Part shown: piece by piece, positions 51,618 through 60,219 of the stretch | Position numbering within the stretch: position 1 is the first letter of the stretch | How the letters are laid out: every line of letters begins with the position of its first letter | Assembly: GCF_035989285.1 (NCBI RefSeq) | Contig: NZ_CP108513.1 | Span: 3,844,001 to 3,908,000 of the forward strand | Direction: 5' to 3' | DNA: 64,000 nucleotides | From: Streptomyces sp. NBC_01235 | Lineage (GTDB): Bacteria; Actinomycetota; Actinomycetes; Streptomycetales; Streptomycetaceae | Program-made: the position numbers and the translations under genes | Notes under the pieces: model-generated | Told to the model about the DNA's origin: nothing | The model's input: the letters and a program-made list of their open reading frames with translations, nothing else | Database searches by the model: none

Positions 51618-53777
51618 ATGCGGACCACCTCGACACCCACCCACTGCCCGTACTGCGCCCTGCAGTGCGGGATGGCCCTGTCGCCCCTGCCCACGGGTGG
51701 TGTCGAGGTGGTCGAGCGCGCGGACTTCCCGGTGAACCGGGGCGCGCTGTGCGGCAAGGGCCGTACGGCGCCGGAGGTGCTCTCCTCCCGAGTGCGGCTG
51801 ACCTCCCCGTTGGTGCGGTCCGGCGACTCGCTCGTGCCGGCCACCTGGGACGAGGCGCTCGACCGGATCGCCGGGGAGCTGGCGCGGGTGCGCGCGGAGC
51901 ACGGCGCCGACGCGCTCGGCGTGTTCGGCGGGGGCGGGCTGACGAACGAGAAGGCGTACACGCTCGGCAAGTTCGCGCGGGTCGTGCTCGGCACCTCGCA
52001 GATCGACTACAACGGGCGTTTCTGCATGTCGTCCGCGGCGGCGGCCGGCATCAAGGCGTTCGGGCTCGACCGGGGGCTGCCCTTCCCGCTGGAGGACATC
52101 CCGAAGACGGGGTGCGTGATCCTGGTCGGGTCCAACCTCGCGGAGACCATGCCTCCCTCGCTTCGGTTCTTCAACGAACTGCGCGAGAACGGCGGCACGT
52201 TGATCGTGATCGACCCGCGCCGGACCAAGACCGCCGAGCAGGCCGACCTGCATCTCGCGCCCCGGCCGGGGACGGATCTCGCCCTCGCCCTCGGCCTGTT
52301 GCACCTGATCGTCGCCGAGGGGCGGGTCGACGAGGAGTACGTGCGGGAGCGGACCGTCGGCTGGGAGGACGCACGGGCGGCGGCCATGGCGCACTGGCCG
52401 GAGTACGTGGAGCGGATCACGGGGGTGTCCGTTCCTGAACTCCGGGAAACAGTGCGGCTGTTCTGCGAGCCCGAGGCCGCGATGGTGCTCACCGCGCGCG
52501 GGCCCGAGCAGCAGTCCAAGGGGACCGACACGGTCGGCGCGTGGATCAACCTGTGCCTGGCGACGGGCCGGGCGGGGCGCCCGCTCAGCGGCTACGGCTG
52601 CCTGACCGGGCAGGGCAACGGGCAGGGCGGGCGCGAGCACGGCCAGAAGGCCGACCAGCTGCCCGGCTACCGCAAGCTGGACGACCCGGCGGCCCGGGCG
52701 CACGTGGCCGAGGTGTGGGGCATCGACCCCGACTCCCTGCCCGGGCCGGGGCGCAGCGCCTACGAGCTGCTGGACGCGCTGGGTACGGACATCCGCTCGC
52801 TGCTGCTGATGGGGTCGAACCCGGTGGTGTCGGCGCCGCGCGCGGCGCACGTCGAGGAGCGCATCAAGTCCCTCGACTTCCTCGCCGTGTGCGACGTCGT
52901 CCTGTCGGAGACGGCCGCCCTCGCGGACGTCGTCCTGCCGGTCACCCAGTGGGCGGAGGAGACGGGGACGACGACCAACCTGGAGGGGCGGGTGCTGCTG
53001 CGACGCCAGGCGATCACCGCTCCGGAAGGCGTGCGCAGCGACCTGGAGGTGCTGCACGAGCTGGCGGCACGACTGGGCGTCGAGAAGGGCTTCCCGACCG
53101 AGCCCGAGGAGGTCTTCGAGGAGCTCCGGCGGGCCAGCGCGGGCGGCATCGCGGACTACTCCGGGATCAGCTACGAGCGGCTGGCGCAGGGAGCGGGCGA
53201 AGGGGTGTTCTGGCCCTGCCCGGCGGAGGACGTGCGGAACGGGGAGGACGGGGACGAGGCCGAGGAGAAGCCGTCCGGCACGCCCCGGCTCTTCCTCGAC
53301 CGGTTCGCCACGCCGGACGGCCGGGCCCGGTTCGTGCCGGTCTCGCACCGGCCGGCCGCCGAGGAGCCGGACGACGACTACCCCGTACTGCTCACCACCG
53401 GACGGGTCGTGGCGCAGTACCAGTCCGGCGCCCAGACCCGGCGCGTGGACGAGCTGAACGCCGCCGCGCCCGGCCCGTTCGTCGAGCTGCACCCCCGGCT
53501 GGCGGCGCGGCTCGGGGCGGCCGAGGGCGACCCGCTGGCGGTCGTGTCCCGCCGGGGGCGGGCCGTCGCACCCGCCCGCATCACCACCGGAATCCGCCCG
53601 GACACGGTCTTCATGCCGTTCCACTGGCCGGGCGAGGGCCGCGCCAACACCCTCACCAACCCGGCCCTCGACCCGACCTCACGCATGCCGGAGTTCAAGG
53701 TGTGCGCGGTACGGGTGGAGAAGGCGGCGCTCCAGGACCGCTCCAGGACCGCTCCAGGCCCCCTCCAGGCCCTCTAG
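51618..53777 (+). CDS. Molybdopterin oxidoreductase, assimilatory nitrate reductase-like (NarB/NasA)
   Basis: A 719-residue bis-MGD enzyme. The 4Fe-4S site is C10-x2-C13-x3-C17 plus C45 (HCPYCALQCGM; ALCGKG), with Lys47 as the electron-transfer residue. A molybdenum-ligand Cys fits GRFCMSSAAAAGIKAFG. The C-terminal MGD domain contains LLTTGRVVAQYQSGAQTRRV and HWPGEGRANTLTNPALDP. Closest to NarB/NasA nitrate reductases. The last residues come from a run of 11-bp repeats and overlap the convergent TetR frame by 99 bp. Confidence 0.9.
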   Translation: MRTTSTPTHCPYCALQCGMALSPLPTGGVEVVERADFPVNRGALCGKGRTAPEVLSSRVRLTSPLVRSGDSLVPATWDEALDRIAGELARVRAEHGADALGVFGGGGLTNEKAYTLGKFARVVLGTSQIDYNGRFCMSSAAAAGIKAFGLDRGLPFPLEDIPKTGCVILVGSNLAETMPPSLRFFNELRENGGTLIVIDPRRTKTAEQADLHLAPRPGTDLALALGLLHLIVAEGRVDEEYVRERTVGWEDARAAAMAHWPEYVERITGVSVPELRETVRLFCEPEAAMVLTARGPEQQSKGTDTVGAWINLCLATGRAGRPLSGYGCLTGQGNGQGGREHGQKADQLPGYRKLDDPAARAHVAEVWGIDPDSLPGPGRSAYELLDALGTDIRSLLLMGSNPVVSAPRAAHVEERIKSLDFLAVCDVVLSETAALADVVLPVTQWAEETGTTTNLEGRVLLRRQAITAPEGVRSDLEVLHELAARLGVEKGFPTEPEEVFEELRRASAGGIADYSGISYERLAQGAGEGVFWPCPAEDVRNGEDGDEAEEKPSGTPRLFLDRFATPDGRARFVPVSHRPAAEEPDDDYPVLLTTGRVVAQYQSGAQTRRVDELNAAAPGPFVELHPRLAARLGAAEGDPLAVVSRRGRAVAPARITTGIRPDTVFMPFHWPGEGRANTLTNPALDPTSRMPEFKVCAVRVEKAALQDRSRTAPGPLQAL

Positions 53778-54404
53778 GACGCCTCGCGAGGCCAGGCGCA
53801 GGGCCAGGCCGTCCAGGACGACCTCCAGGCCGTAGGTGAACTTGCCCTCGCGGAGCGCCACCGGGTCCGTCGCCTCGGCAGCGCTCGCGGCGTACTCGCC
53901 CGCGAGGTGGTCGTAGGGGGCGGCGGCCTGCTGGGCGGCGGGCATCAGACGGGCGATGAAGTCGGCCTCGGTCTCGCCGGAGCGGGCGACCGTGGTGAGC
54001 CAGGCCGCCTCGGTGGTGCTCACGCCGATGACGTAACTGAGCAGCGGCTCGATCGCGCGGCCCGGCTCCTCGAAGCCGGCGGCCGTGAACAGGGCGGCCA
54101 GGCTCTCGGAGAAGGCCATCAGGTTGGCGCCGAGGTAGGCGAGGCCGGCCTGACCGAGGACCGAGGGCAGCCAGGGGTGCCGTAGCGCCGTCGTACGGAA
54201 CGAGCCCGCCGCCTCGGTGACGGCGGCGCGCCAGTCGGGGCCGTCGGCGGGCGGGACGTGGATCTCGGCGGCGACCTCGTCCACGGCCAGCTCCATCAGC
54301 TCGTCCTTGGTGGCGACGTGCCGGTAGAGGGAGGTCGCGCCGGCGTTCAGGCGCGCGCCCAGCTTGCGCATGCTCAGCGCCTCGATGCCCTCGGCGTCCA
54401 GCAT
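53679..54404 (-). CDS. TetR regulator with truncated 5' end (TetR_C-type)
   Basis: A 241-residue frame starting MLDAEGIEALSMRKLGARLN, with HTH ATSLYRHVATKDELMELAVDE and a TetR_C domain (VALREGKFTYGLEVVLDGL). Codons upstream continue the homology (REAVTMLD preceded by ALSRDAIV and RQKREPDQP), but no ATG, GTG or TTG is present, because a deletion fused this region to the MFS gene. Translation from 54404 would lack HTH helix 1, so DNA binding is doubtful. It overlaps the nitrate reductase 3' end. Confidence 0.75.
   Translation of the reverse strand: MLDAEGIEALSMRKLGARLNAGATSLYRHVATKDELMELAVDEVAAEIHVPPADGPDWRAAVTEAAGSFRTTALRHPWLPSVLGQAGLAYLGANLMAFSESLAALFTAAGFEEPGRAIEPLLSYVIGVSTTEAAWLTTVARSGETEADFIARLMPAAQQAAAPYDHLAGEYAASAAEATDPVALREGKFTYGLEVVLDGLALRLASRGVLEGLEGAWSGPGAVLERRLLHPYRAHLELRHA
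53728..53758. repeat. 11-bp tandem microrepeats
   Basis: cgctccaggac occurs in tandem (53728-53738, 53739-53749), then a third partial unit cgctccagg (53750-53758), with two more degenerate ctccaggcc units after it. The repeats form the extended C-terminal codons of the nitrate reductase and the overlap with the TetR gene. Confidence 0.8.
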
Positions 54405-54504
54405 CGTGACCGCCTCGCGGACGATCGCGTCCCGGCTGAGCGCGGGCTGGTCGGGCTCGCGCTTCTGCCGGGTCCAGACGGACGGGACGGGCGGCAGGTC
54501 CTCA

Positions 54505-55160
54505 CCCAGTACCTGCAGTTCGTCCTCGGCTACTCCCCCGTCAAGGCGGGCCTCGCCTTCCTGCCGCTCGCCCTCGCCGCGCTGATCGGCAACGGCATGG
54601 GCGTGAAGGTGGCGGCGAAGATCGGCAACCGGTTCGTCGTCCTCTCCGGCATGCTCGTGATGGCCGCCTGCTTCGCCCTGCTGACGACGGTCGACGCCGA
54701 CTCGGGCTTCACCGTCCCGGCGATCGCCCTCGGGCTGCTCGGCCTCGGCGCGGGGCTCGCGATGCCGGCCGCCGTCGGCGCGCTGATGGGCACCATCCCC
54801 GCGGACAAGGCGGGCGTCGGCTCGGCCCTCAACGACACGATCCAGCAGGCCGGCACGGCTCTCGGCATCGCGATCCTCGGCTCCCTGCTGACCAGCGGCT
54901 ACGCCGCCGAGATGCCGGCCGACGCCCCCGAGGCGGCCCGGCAGTCCATCGGCGGGGCGCTGGCGGTGGCCGGCGAGGACCAGGGCCTGGCCCGGGCGGC
55001 CCGCGAGGCCTTCACCGCCTCGATGACGACGACCTTCACGGTCAGCGCGATCGGCGTCCTGGCGGCGGCGATCCTGGCCACCCTGGTCATGCGGGACCGC
55101 AAGCCGGAACAGCCGATAACCGAGGCCCGGGTGGAGGAGCGGGAGCTGGTCACCTCCTGA
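54505..55160 (+). pseudogene. C-terminal half of an MFS drug-efflux (DHA2) transporter
   Basis: The frame reads LTQYLQFVLGYSPVKAGLAFLPLA at its start, the beginning of helix 9 or so in 14-helix DHA2 transporters, then about six helices, MPAAVGALMGTIPADKAGVGSALNDTIQQ and the stop after ARVEERELVTS. The first 250-280 residues are absent. Immediately before LTQYLQF the sequence is the antisense of the TetR 5' end, so one deletion joined them. Sequence quality within the remnant is intact, suggesting the event is recent. Confidence 0.8.
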
Positions 55161-55180
55161 CCGACTCGACTCCGTACGGC

Positions 55181-55212
55181 GAAGGCCGGCACCCCGCGGG
55201 GTGCCGGCCTTC
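55181..55212. terminator. Perfect 15-bp bidirectional terminator hairpin
   Basis: gaaggccggcacccc and ggggtgccggccttc pair perfectly with a gc loop. It separates the convergent MFS remnant and the DUF6215 gene. Confidence 0.88.
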
Positions 55213-55250
55213 GGCGTGGTCAGTGACGTACGCCCCTGCCGGGCCGGCCG

Positions 55251-55955
55251 TCAGCGGGCGGCCGCCCAGCCCGGGACCGTGGGCAGCACCTTCTGCGCGA
55301 TGCGCAGCAGTGCCGCGTCGTCCGGCCGCACGCTGTCCTGGCGCCAGATGGCGAGTTCGTAGGAACCGCCGCCGTCCTTGCTGTCCGGGGCGACGACCAG
55401 GGTGCGGGCGATGCCGCCGGGCCCGGTTTCGGACTTGCCGCCGCCGAGGTTGAACTGGATGGAGAACGTCTGGCCCGAGTAGAGCACCGCGGGGTGGCCC
55501 AGGATCGTCTTCTTCTCCGCCTCGTTCAGCAGGTCCTCCATCCCGGCGATCGGGAGGTCGTCGTAGGACCGCGAGAGCTTCACGGTGTAGGTGTCCAGCT
55601 GGACGGTCCCCTCAGGCGTCGGAATCTCGGTGCCGCCCGCCATCTCGACCGAGCCGTCACTGCCGTAGGCCGTCAGCGCGTGCTCCTGCGGCGTACCGGC
55701 GAGCGTCGGCAGGTCCGCACGGTTCAGCGCCGTGCACAACTGCGTCCCGGAGATGCGGTGCGCCGCCCTCGCGGCCTTGTCGGCCTTCTCATCCTTGTCG
55801 TCGACCGAACAGGTCGCCGGCTTGTCGGCGGCCTTGGCATCGTTCTTCTGGATCACGAACAGCCCGCCCCCGAGCGCCCCGACCACGACCAGCGCCGCGA
55901 TGGCCTGAGCCCACGCGTTCGGGCCCTTCTCGGGCGCGCCAACTTCCTCGACCAT
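55251..55955 (-). CDS. DUF6215-family single-pass membrane protein
   Basis: A protein of about 234 residues starting MVEEVGAPEKGPNAWAQAIA; an ATG three codons upstream (55964) is possible. One membrane helix (AQAIAALVVVGALGGGLFVI) near the N-terminus, then an extracytoplasmic domain with two cysteines (PATCSVDD, GTQLCTAL) and the segment AILYSGQTF-like (AVLYSGQTFSIQFNLGG). The layout matches DUF6215 proteins, which are Streptomyces-specific and uncharacterised. Confidence 0.7.
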   Translation of the reverse strand: MVEEVGAPEKGPNAWAQAIAALVVVGALGGGLFVIQKNDAKAADKPATCSVDDKDEKADKAARAAHRISGTQLCTALNRADLPTLAGTPQEHALTAYGSDGSVEMAGGTEIPTPEGTVQLDTYTVKLSRSYDDLPIAGMEDLLNEAEKKTILGHPAVLYSGQTFSIQFNLGGGKSETGPGGIARTLVVAPDSKDGGGSYELAIWRQDSVRPDDAALLRIAQKVLPTVPGWAAAR

Positions 55956-56054
55956 GTCCCCCATGTCCCCTGTTACTCCCGGTACCCCCTGCTCGCGCCG
56001 GATGCGCGCTGGGGGAGCGTAACGGGTGATCCAGCCACGGGGAAGCAAGTTTCC

Positions 56055-56301
56055 TCACCAGTAGGTAACGTCCAGCACCCGCGCGCAGTGCGGGTCCCCG
56101 CCGTCCGCCGCCATCCGCTCCCCCTCCCCTTCGAGCAGCGAGGGCAGCGCCGCGATCAGCGCGGTGAGCGCCCCGGTCGTCCGGACGTCGGCGGCGGTGA
56201 CACCGGGGAGTGGAACGCGCCGGCGCTCCGGGGCAGAAGCGGGGCGGGACCATCGGCAGGGCATCACGGACCAGGGCACCGTGGGGATCGTCCACGTCCA
56301 C
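56055..56301 (-). pseudogene. Small frameshifted hypothetical gene
   Basis: Reading leftwards, one frame gives MDVDDPHGALVRDALPMVPP then CPGAPARSTP. The neighbouring frame continues with VPLPGVTAADVRTTGALTAL and ends AADGGDPHCARVLDVTYW at 56055. Together they look like one protein of about 80 residues broken by a single-base frameshift near 56215. No family recognised; sequencing error is also possible. Confidence 0.4.
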
Positions 56302-56450
56302 TCTGCGCCGGCGATGTGCCGCGTCCTCGTCAGTCCTCTGTACGCCCGCCGGTGTACGCCCGCCGGCGGGCCCGCTCCTGGCGGGCGTTGGAACGGCGCC
56401 CGGAAGTACTGGAGACGCCGCAGGCCCCGGGCGCCGAAGCGCATGGCTTC

Positions 56451-59132
56451 TCAGTGTTTCGGTAGCGCCTGCTCAGCCCAGATCACCTTGCCCTGGGGGG
56501 TGTACCGGGTTCCCCAGCGCTCGGTCAACTGCGACACCAGGAACAGGCCCCGGCCACCTTCGTCGGTCGTCGCGGCATACCGCAAGTGGGGCGAGGTACT
56601 GCTGCCGTCAGCCACCTCGCAGATCAGCGTGCGGTCGTGGATCAGCCTCATGTGGATCGGCTCGCAACCGTAGCGGACAGCGTTGGTGACGAGTTCGCTC
56701 AGCACCAGTTCCATGCTGAAGCCCAGTTCCGACAGCCCCCACTCGTCGAGCTTGCCGGTCGCCGCGGCGCGTACCCCGGCGACGGCAGCCGGATCGGGCG
56801 GCACGTCCCACTCGGCGATCCGATCCGACGGCAGCGCATGGGTACGGGCGATGAGCAGAGCCACGTCATCCGTGGGGCGTTCGGGCAACAGCGATCCCAG
56901 CACGGCCTGGCAGCTCTCCTCCGGCGCGCGCTCAGGTTGACCCGCCAGGGCTTTGCGCAGGAGTTCCATTCCTTCGTCGAGGTCGCGGGTCCGGTCCTCG
57001 ATGAGACCGTCGGTGTAGAGGACGAGCTGGGAGCCTTCGGCGATGTCCAGCTCAGCGGCCTGGAAGGGCATGCCGCCGAGACCCAGAGGTGGACCCGGCG
57101 GCAGGTCGAGGAAGGTGACGTTTCCGTCAGGATCGACCAGCGCAGGAGCCAGGTGCCCCGCGCGTGCCATGGTGCAGCGGCGCGTCGTGGGGTCGTAGAT
57201 CGCGTACAGGCAGGTGGCGCCCACGACGGCAGCGGGGCTGTCCGTGCACGCCTCGTCCTGGTCGATGCGCCCGACCAGGTCGTCCAGATGACTCAGCAGT
57301 TCACCGGGGGGCAGATCGAGCGTGGAGAAGTTGTGCACCGCGGTCCGCAGCCGCCCCATGGTCGCAGCGGCGTGCAGGCCGTGGCCGACCACGTCACCGA
57401 CGACCAGCGCCACGCGGCTGCCTGGCAGGGGAATCACATCGAACCAGTCCCCGCTCACGCCCGACTGGGCCGGGAGGTAGCGGTAGGCGACATCGAGGGC
57501 GCTTTGCTCGGGCAGGCCTCGCGGCAGCAGGCTGCGCTGGAGGGTGACCGCCAGGGCGTGCTCGCGCGTGTACCGGCGGGCGTTGTCGATGCTGACCGCG
57601 GCACGAGCCACCAGTTCCTCCGCCAGTGAGAGCTCCTCCTGGTCGAAGGGGTCGTGCTCCTCGGAGCGCCAGAAGTTGACCGTGCCCAGCACGACACCGC
57701 GGGCCTGGATCGGAGCCGCTATGAGCGAATGGATGCCGTAGTCCACTATCTGTTCGGTGCGTTCCGGGTCCTGCAGATGCCAGCCCGTTGCGGTGGACAG
57801 GTCGGCCACCAGTTCCGAGCGGCCGGTGCCGTAGCCGCGCGCTTGGGGCGTGGAGGGCAGAAAGTCGATCAGCCGGCCCTTCTCGTAGAGCGGCTGGTCG
57901 TCGCGGATACCGCATACGGCGACACGTCTCATCCCCTTTGCCGTGGTCGACGGTTCCTCGCCGTGCAAGACGGCGTCGGCCAGGTCCACGGTGACGAAGT
58001 CGGCGAAACGGGGGACGGCGATCCGGGCGAGTTCGTCGGCCGTTTCGATGACGTCCAGGGTGGTGCCGATGCCCAGTCCGGCGTCGTAGAGCAGCTTCAG
58101 CCGCTCACCTGTGATCTCGGCCCTGCCCGACACAGCCCGCAGCTCCGTGGAATCGCGCAGCGTCACAACGGTGCCCCTGGGGCCTCCGCCGCAATCCGTG
58201 AGCCTCTGGTTGACCACCAGCAGCCGCGGTCCGGCCAAGTGCACCTCGTCATTGGCCTCGCGGCCGGAGCTGAGCAACGACATGATTTCAGGTTCGAGGG
58301 TCGGCATCCGGGACACATGCTGCCCCTCTGCCTCCGGGGGCAGCTCCAGGAGTCGTCTGGCCTCGTCGTTCGCCAGCAGCAGTCGCCCCTCGTCATTGAC
58401 AATGAGCACGCCTTCGCGCACGGAGTGCAGCACTGCGTCGTGGTGCTCGTACATGCTGGTCATCTCGTTCGGGGCCAGGCTGTGAGTCTGCCGTCGCAGC
58501 CGCCTGCTCACCAGCACCGTGGCGGCGGTAGCCGCTCCGAGTGCGCCCGCCCCGGCGGTCAGGATGATCGGTATCTGCCGCTCCACCAGACTGGTCACGT
58601 TCTTGACTTTCAGCCCGGCGGAGACGAGGGCCACCACTTGGCCCCGGGTGTTCCGGATGGGCACGGTCGCCTGGACTTCCTGGCCGAGGGGGCCGTGCAC
58701 GCTTTCGGTATAGACCTTTCCCGCCAGCGACGGCTCGATCTTTCCTACGAACCGCTTCCCGATCCGGTCCGGCAGGGGATGGGTGTAGCGGATCCCTTTC
58801 GTGTCCATCACCACGACGAAGTCGACGCCCGCGGACTTGCGTCCGGCCTCGGTCAGCGGCTGCAGGACTTTCGAGGGATCGGGGGCTTGCAGTGCGGACA
58901 GCACGCCTGGGGAATGCGCGAAAGTCTGCGCGACGGCTATGGATCTCCGTTTGGCCTCGGCATTGGTGTGCCGCTGTGACTGCAGGACAAGGGCGAAGAC
59001 GGCGAATGCCACGAGCAGCACCACCAGTGTCACCTGCATGAGGAACATCTGCCCCGCGACGCTTCGCGTGTTCTTCCGCACCAGTGACCATAGCCGTGAT
59101 ATGTGCCGAACTCGGGCAAAACGGTCTTCCAT
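56451..59132 (-). CDS. Multidomain SpoIIE-type serine/threonine phosphatase sensor
   Basis: An 893-residue regulator. Two membrane helices (LMQVTLVVLLVAFAVFALVL near 30-50; IPIILTAGAGALGAATAATV near 190-210) flank an extracellular sCache-like sensor domain. A PAS domain (HDAVLHSVREGVLIVNDEGR), a GAF domain (about 355-520), the PP2C/SpoIIE phosphatase (QSGVSGDWFDVIPL; VVGDVVGHGLHAAATMGRLR) and a C-terminal HATPase_c anti-sigma kinase (LSELVTNAVRYGC; RGLFLVSQLTERWG) follow. Such proteins control sigma factors by partner switching. The sensor half is like the CitA/DcuS periplasmic domain. Confidence 0.93.
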   Translation of the reverse strand: MEDRFARVRHISRLWSLVRKNTRSVAGQMFLMQVTLVVLLVAFAVFALVLQSQRHTNAEAKRRSIAVAQTFAHSPGVLSALQAPDPSKVLQPLTEAGRKSAGVDFVVVMDTKGIRYTHPLPDRIGKRFVGKIEPSLAGKVYTESVHGPLGQEVQATVPIRNTRGQVVALVSAGLKVKNVTSLVERQIPIILTAGAGALGAATAATVLVSRRLRRQTHSLAPNEMTSMYEHHDAVLHSVREGVLIVNDEGRLLLANDEARRLLELPPEAEGQHVSRMPTLEPEIMSLLSSGREANDEVHLAGPRLLVVNQRLTDCGGGPRGTVVTLRDSTELRAVSGRAEITGERLKLLYDAGLGIGTTLDVIETADELARIAVPRFADFVTVDLADAVLHGEEPSTTAKGMRRVAVCGIRDDQPLYEKGRLIDFLPSTPQARGYGTGRSELVADLSTATGWHLQDPERTEQIVDYGIHSLIAAPIQARGVVLGTVNFWRSEEHDPFDQEELSLAEELVARAAVSIDNARRYTREHALAVTLQRSLLPRGLPEQSALDVAYRYLPAQSGVSGDWFDVIPLPGSRVALVVGDVVGHGLHAAATMGRLRTAVHNFSTLDLPPGELLSHLDDLVGRIDQDEACTDSPAAVVGATCLYAIYDPTTRRCTMARAGHLAPALVDPDGNVTFLDLPPGPPLGLGGMPFQAAELDIAEGSQLVLYTDGLIEDRTRDLDEGMELLRKALAGQPERAPEESCQAVLGSLLPERPTDDVALLIARTHALPSDRIAEWDVPPDPAAVAGVRAAATGKLDEWGLSELGFSMELVLSELVTNAVRYGCEPIHMRLIHDRTLICEVADGSSTSPHLRYAATTDEGGRGLFLVSQLTERWGTRYTPQGKVIWAEQALPKH

Positions 59133-59799
59133 CCGGCCTTTCTAGCACTGCTCACCCCGCTTAGTCACGGGCCTGCCTTCGAGCCATCCGTGCCCGCCGA
59201 CGATCGATCGCCTCTGCCGCCACAACAGTCACTGAAGCTGTGCGACGTCCCAGCAGTACCAACAACCCCACAGGCATCGTGCCCGAGGCCTCTGCGAGGC
59301 TCCGAGCCGGCCGGCTCGGAGACGGGGCGCTCGAGGAGACGGCAAGCGCGCACAACAGCCTCGCCCGCGCCCGCGAGGCTGCGGCAGCTGTACGGCAACC
59401 GGATTCCGCGATCCCGGCAACCGCCCCCGACCGTCGACCTCCCTCAGACACCCCGAGCAGCCGCTACGACCGTCGCCGACCGATCTCTGCAGAGCAGGGC
59501 GGTGCCCCCGCCCCCTCGCCTCGCCACGCCTCGCCACGCCACGGCCGCCCCGGTCCCGAGAGCGAGGCGGCCCCGTCACACCGCGCGGCGAGCCGCGTCG
59601 GTTCACGTCGACCGCGCTCCCAGCCACCGCCGCCACCGCCACCGCGTTGCACTCCGTGCCACCGTTGCCGTCGAGGTCCTTGCTCGTGCCCGAGGACGAC
59701 CAGGAAGTCGTCCTGATCACGGCGGAACGGCTCACCTTCCGCGCGGCCCTCCACAGGCTCGCGGCACGGTTGGCCCGGGCCGACGAAACGGCGCCGTGA
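59133..59799 (+). other. Gene-poor stretch with a small C-terminal-like frame
   Basis: Mostly arginine/proline/serine-rich in all frames, with no family. The final part (GTG 59686 to stop 59799) reads MPEDDQEVVLITAERLTFRA then ALHRLAARLARADETAP. It is protein-like, without a good ribosome site, and may be a relic or very small gene. The DUF742 and GTPase genes expected after a roadblock gene in a conservon are not present here. Confidence 0.45.
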
Positions 59800-60219
59800 C
59801 TATCCCGCGGCCAGGGGCGTGGAGTTGAGTTCGCGGATCAGCTGCGGGGTGAGCAGTTCGCCGGCGCGGTCGGCGAGGACGGCCATTTCGTAGCCGACCA
59901 GGCCGACGTCGCATCCCTCGGCGGCGAGGACGCCGAGGCAGCTGCCGTCGCGGATGCGACCGACCATGAGGAAGCCCCCGAGCATTTCGATCATGACGAG
60001 CTTCATCCCGCGGAAGCCGTGTGCCGTCGCCGCGTTCTGGGCGAGGCTGGTGATGCCGGAGACGACGGCGGCCAGGTGGTCGGCGCGATCTCGGCCGAGG
60101 CTGTCCGAGGCGGCCATGAGCAGGCCGTCGGTGGAGACGGCGACAGCGTCGGTGACGCCGTCGGTGGTGCGTGCGAACTCCGAGATGAGCCAGCCGAAAC
60201 TCTGGACGGCGGTGGTCAC
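59800..60219 (-). CDS. Roadblock/LC7-domain protein (CvnB-like)
   Basis: A 139-residue regulatory protein of the roadblock/LC7 fold: FGWLISEFARTTDGVTDAVAVSTDGLLMA, ADHLAAVVSGITSLAQNAAT and MKLVMIEMLGGFLMVGRIRDGSCLGVLA. In Streptomyces conservons this type (CvnB) accompanies a sensor kinase-like CvnA, a DUF742 protein and a small GTPase. GTG start overlaps the kinase stop by four bases, showing coupling. The usual third and fourth partners are missing. Confidence 0.92.
   Translation of the reverse strand: MTTAVQSFGWLISEFARTTDGVTDAVAVSTDGLLMAASDSLGRDRADHLAAVVSGITSLAQNAATAHGFRGMKLVMIEMLGGFLMVGRIRDGSCLGVLAAEGCDVGLVGYEMAVLADRAGELLTPQLIRELNSTPLAAG

Noticed and set aside
56302..56444. Coding start of the small gene at 56055 extended to 56444
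   Set aside because: The upstream frame is Arg/Pro-rich without family features, while a different frame gives the plausible start at 56301.
59240..59716. A 158-residue Ala/Arg-rich protein
   Set aside because: Open only because of high GC; no ribosome site, no domain, and codon-position bias appears in several frames at once.
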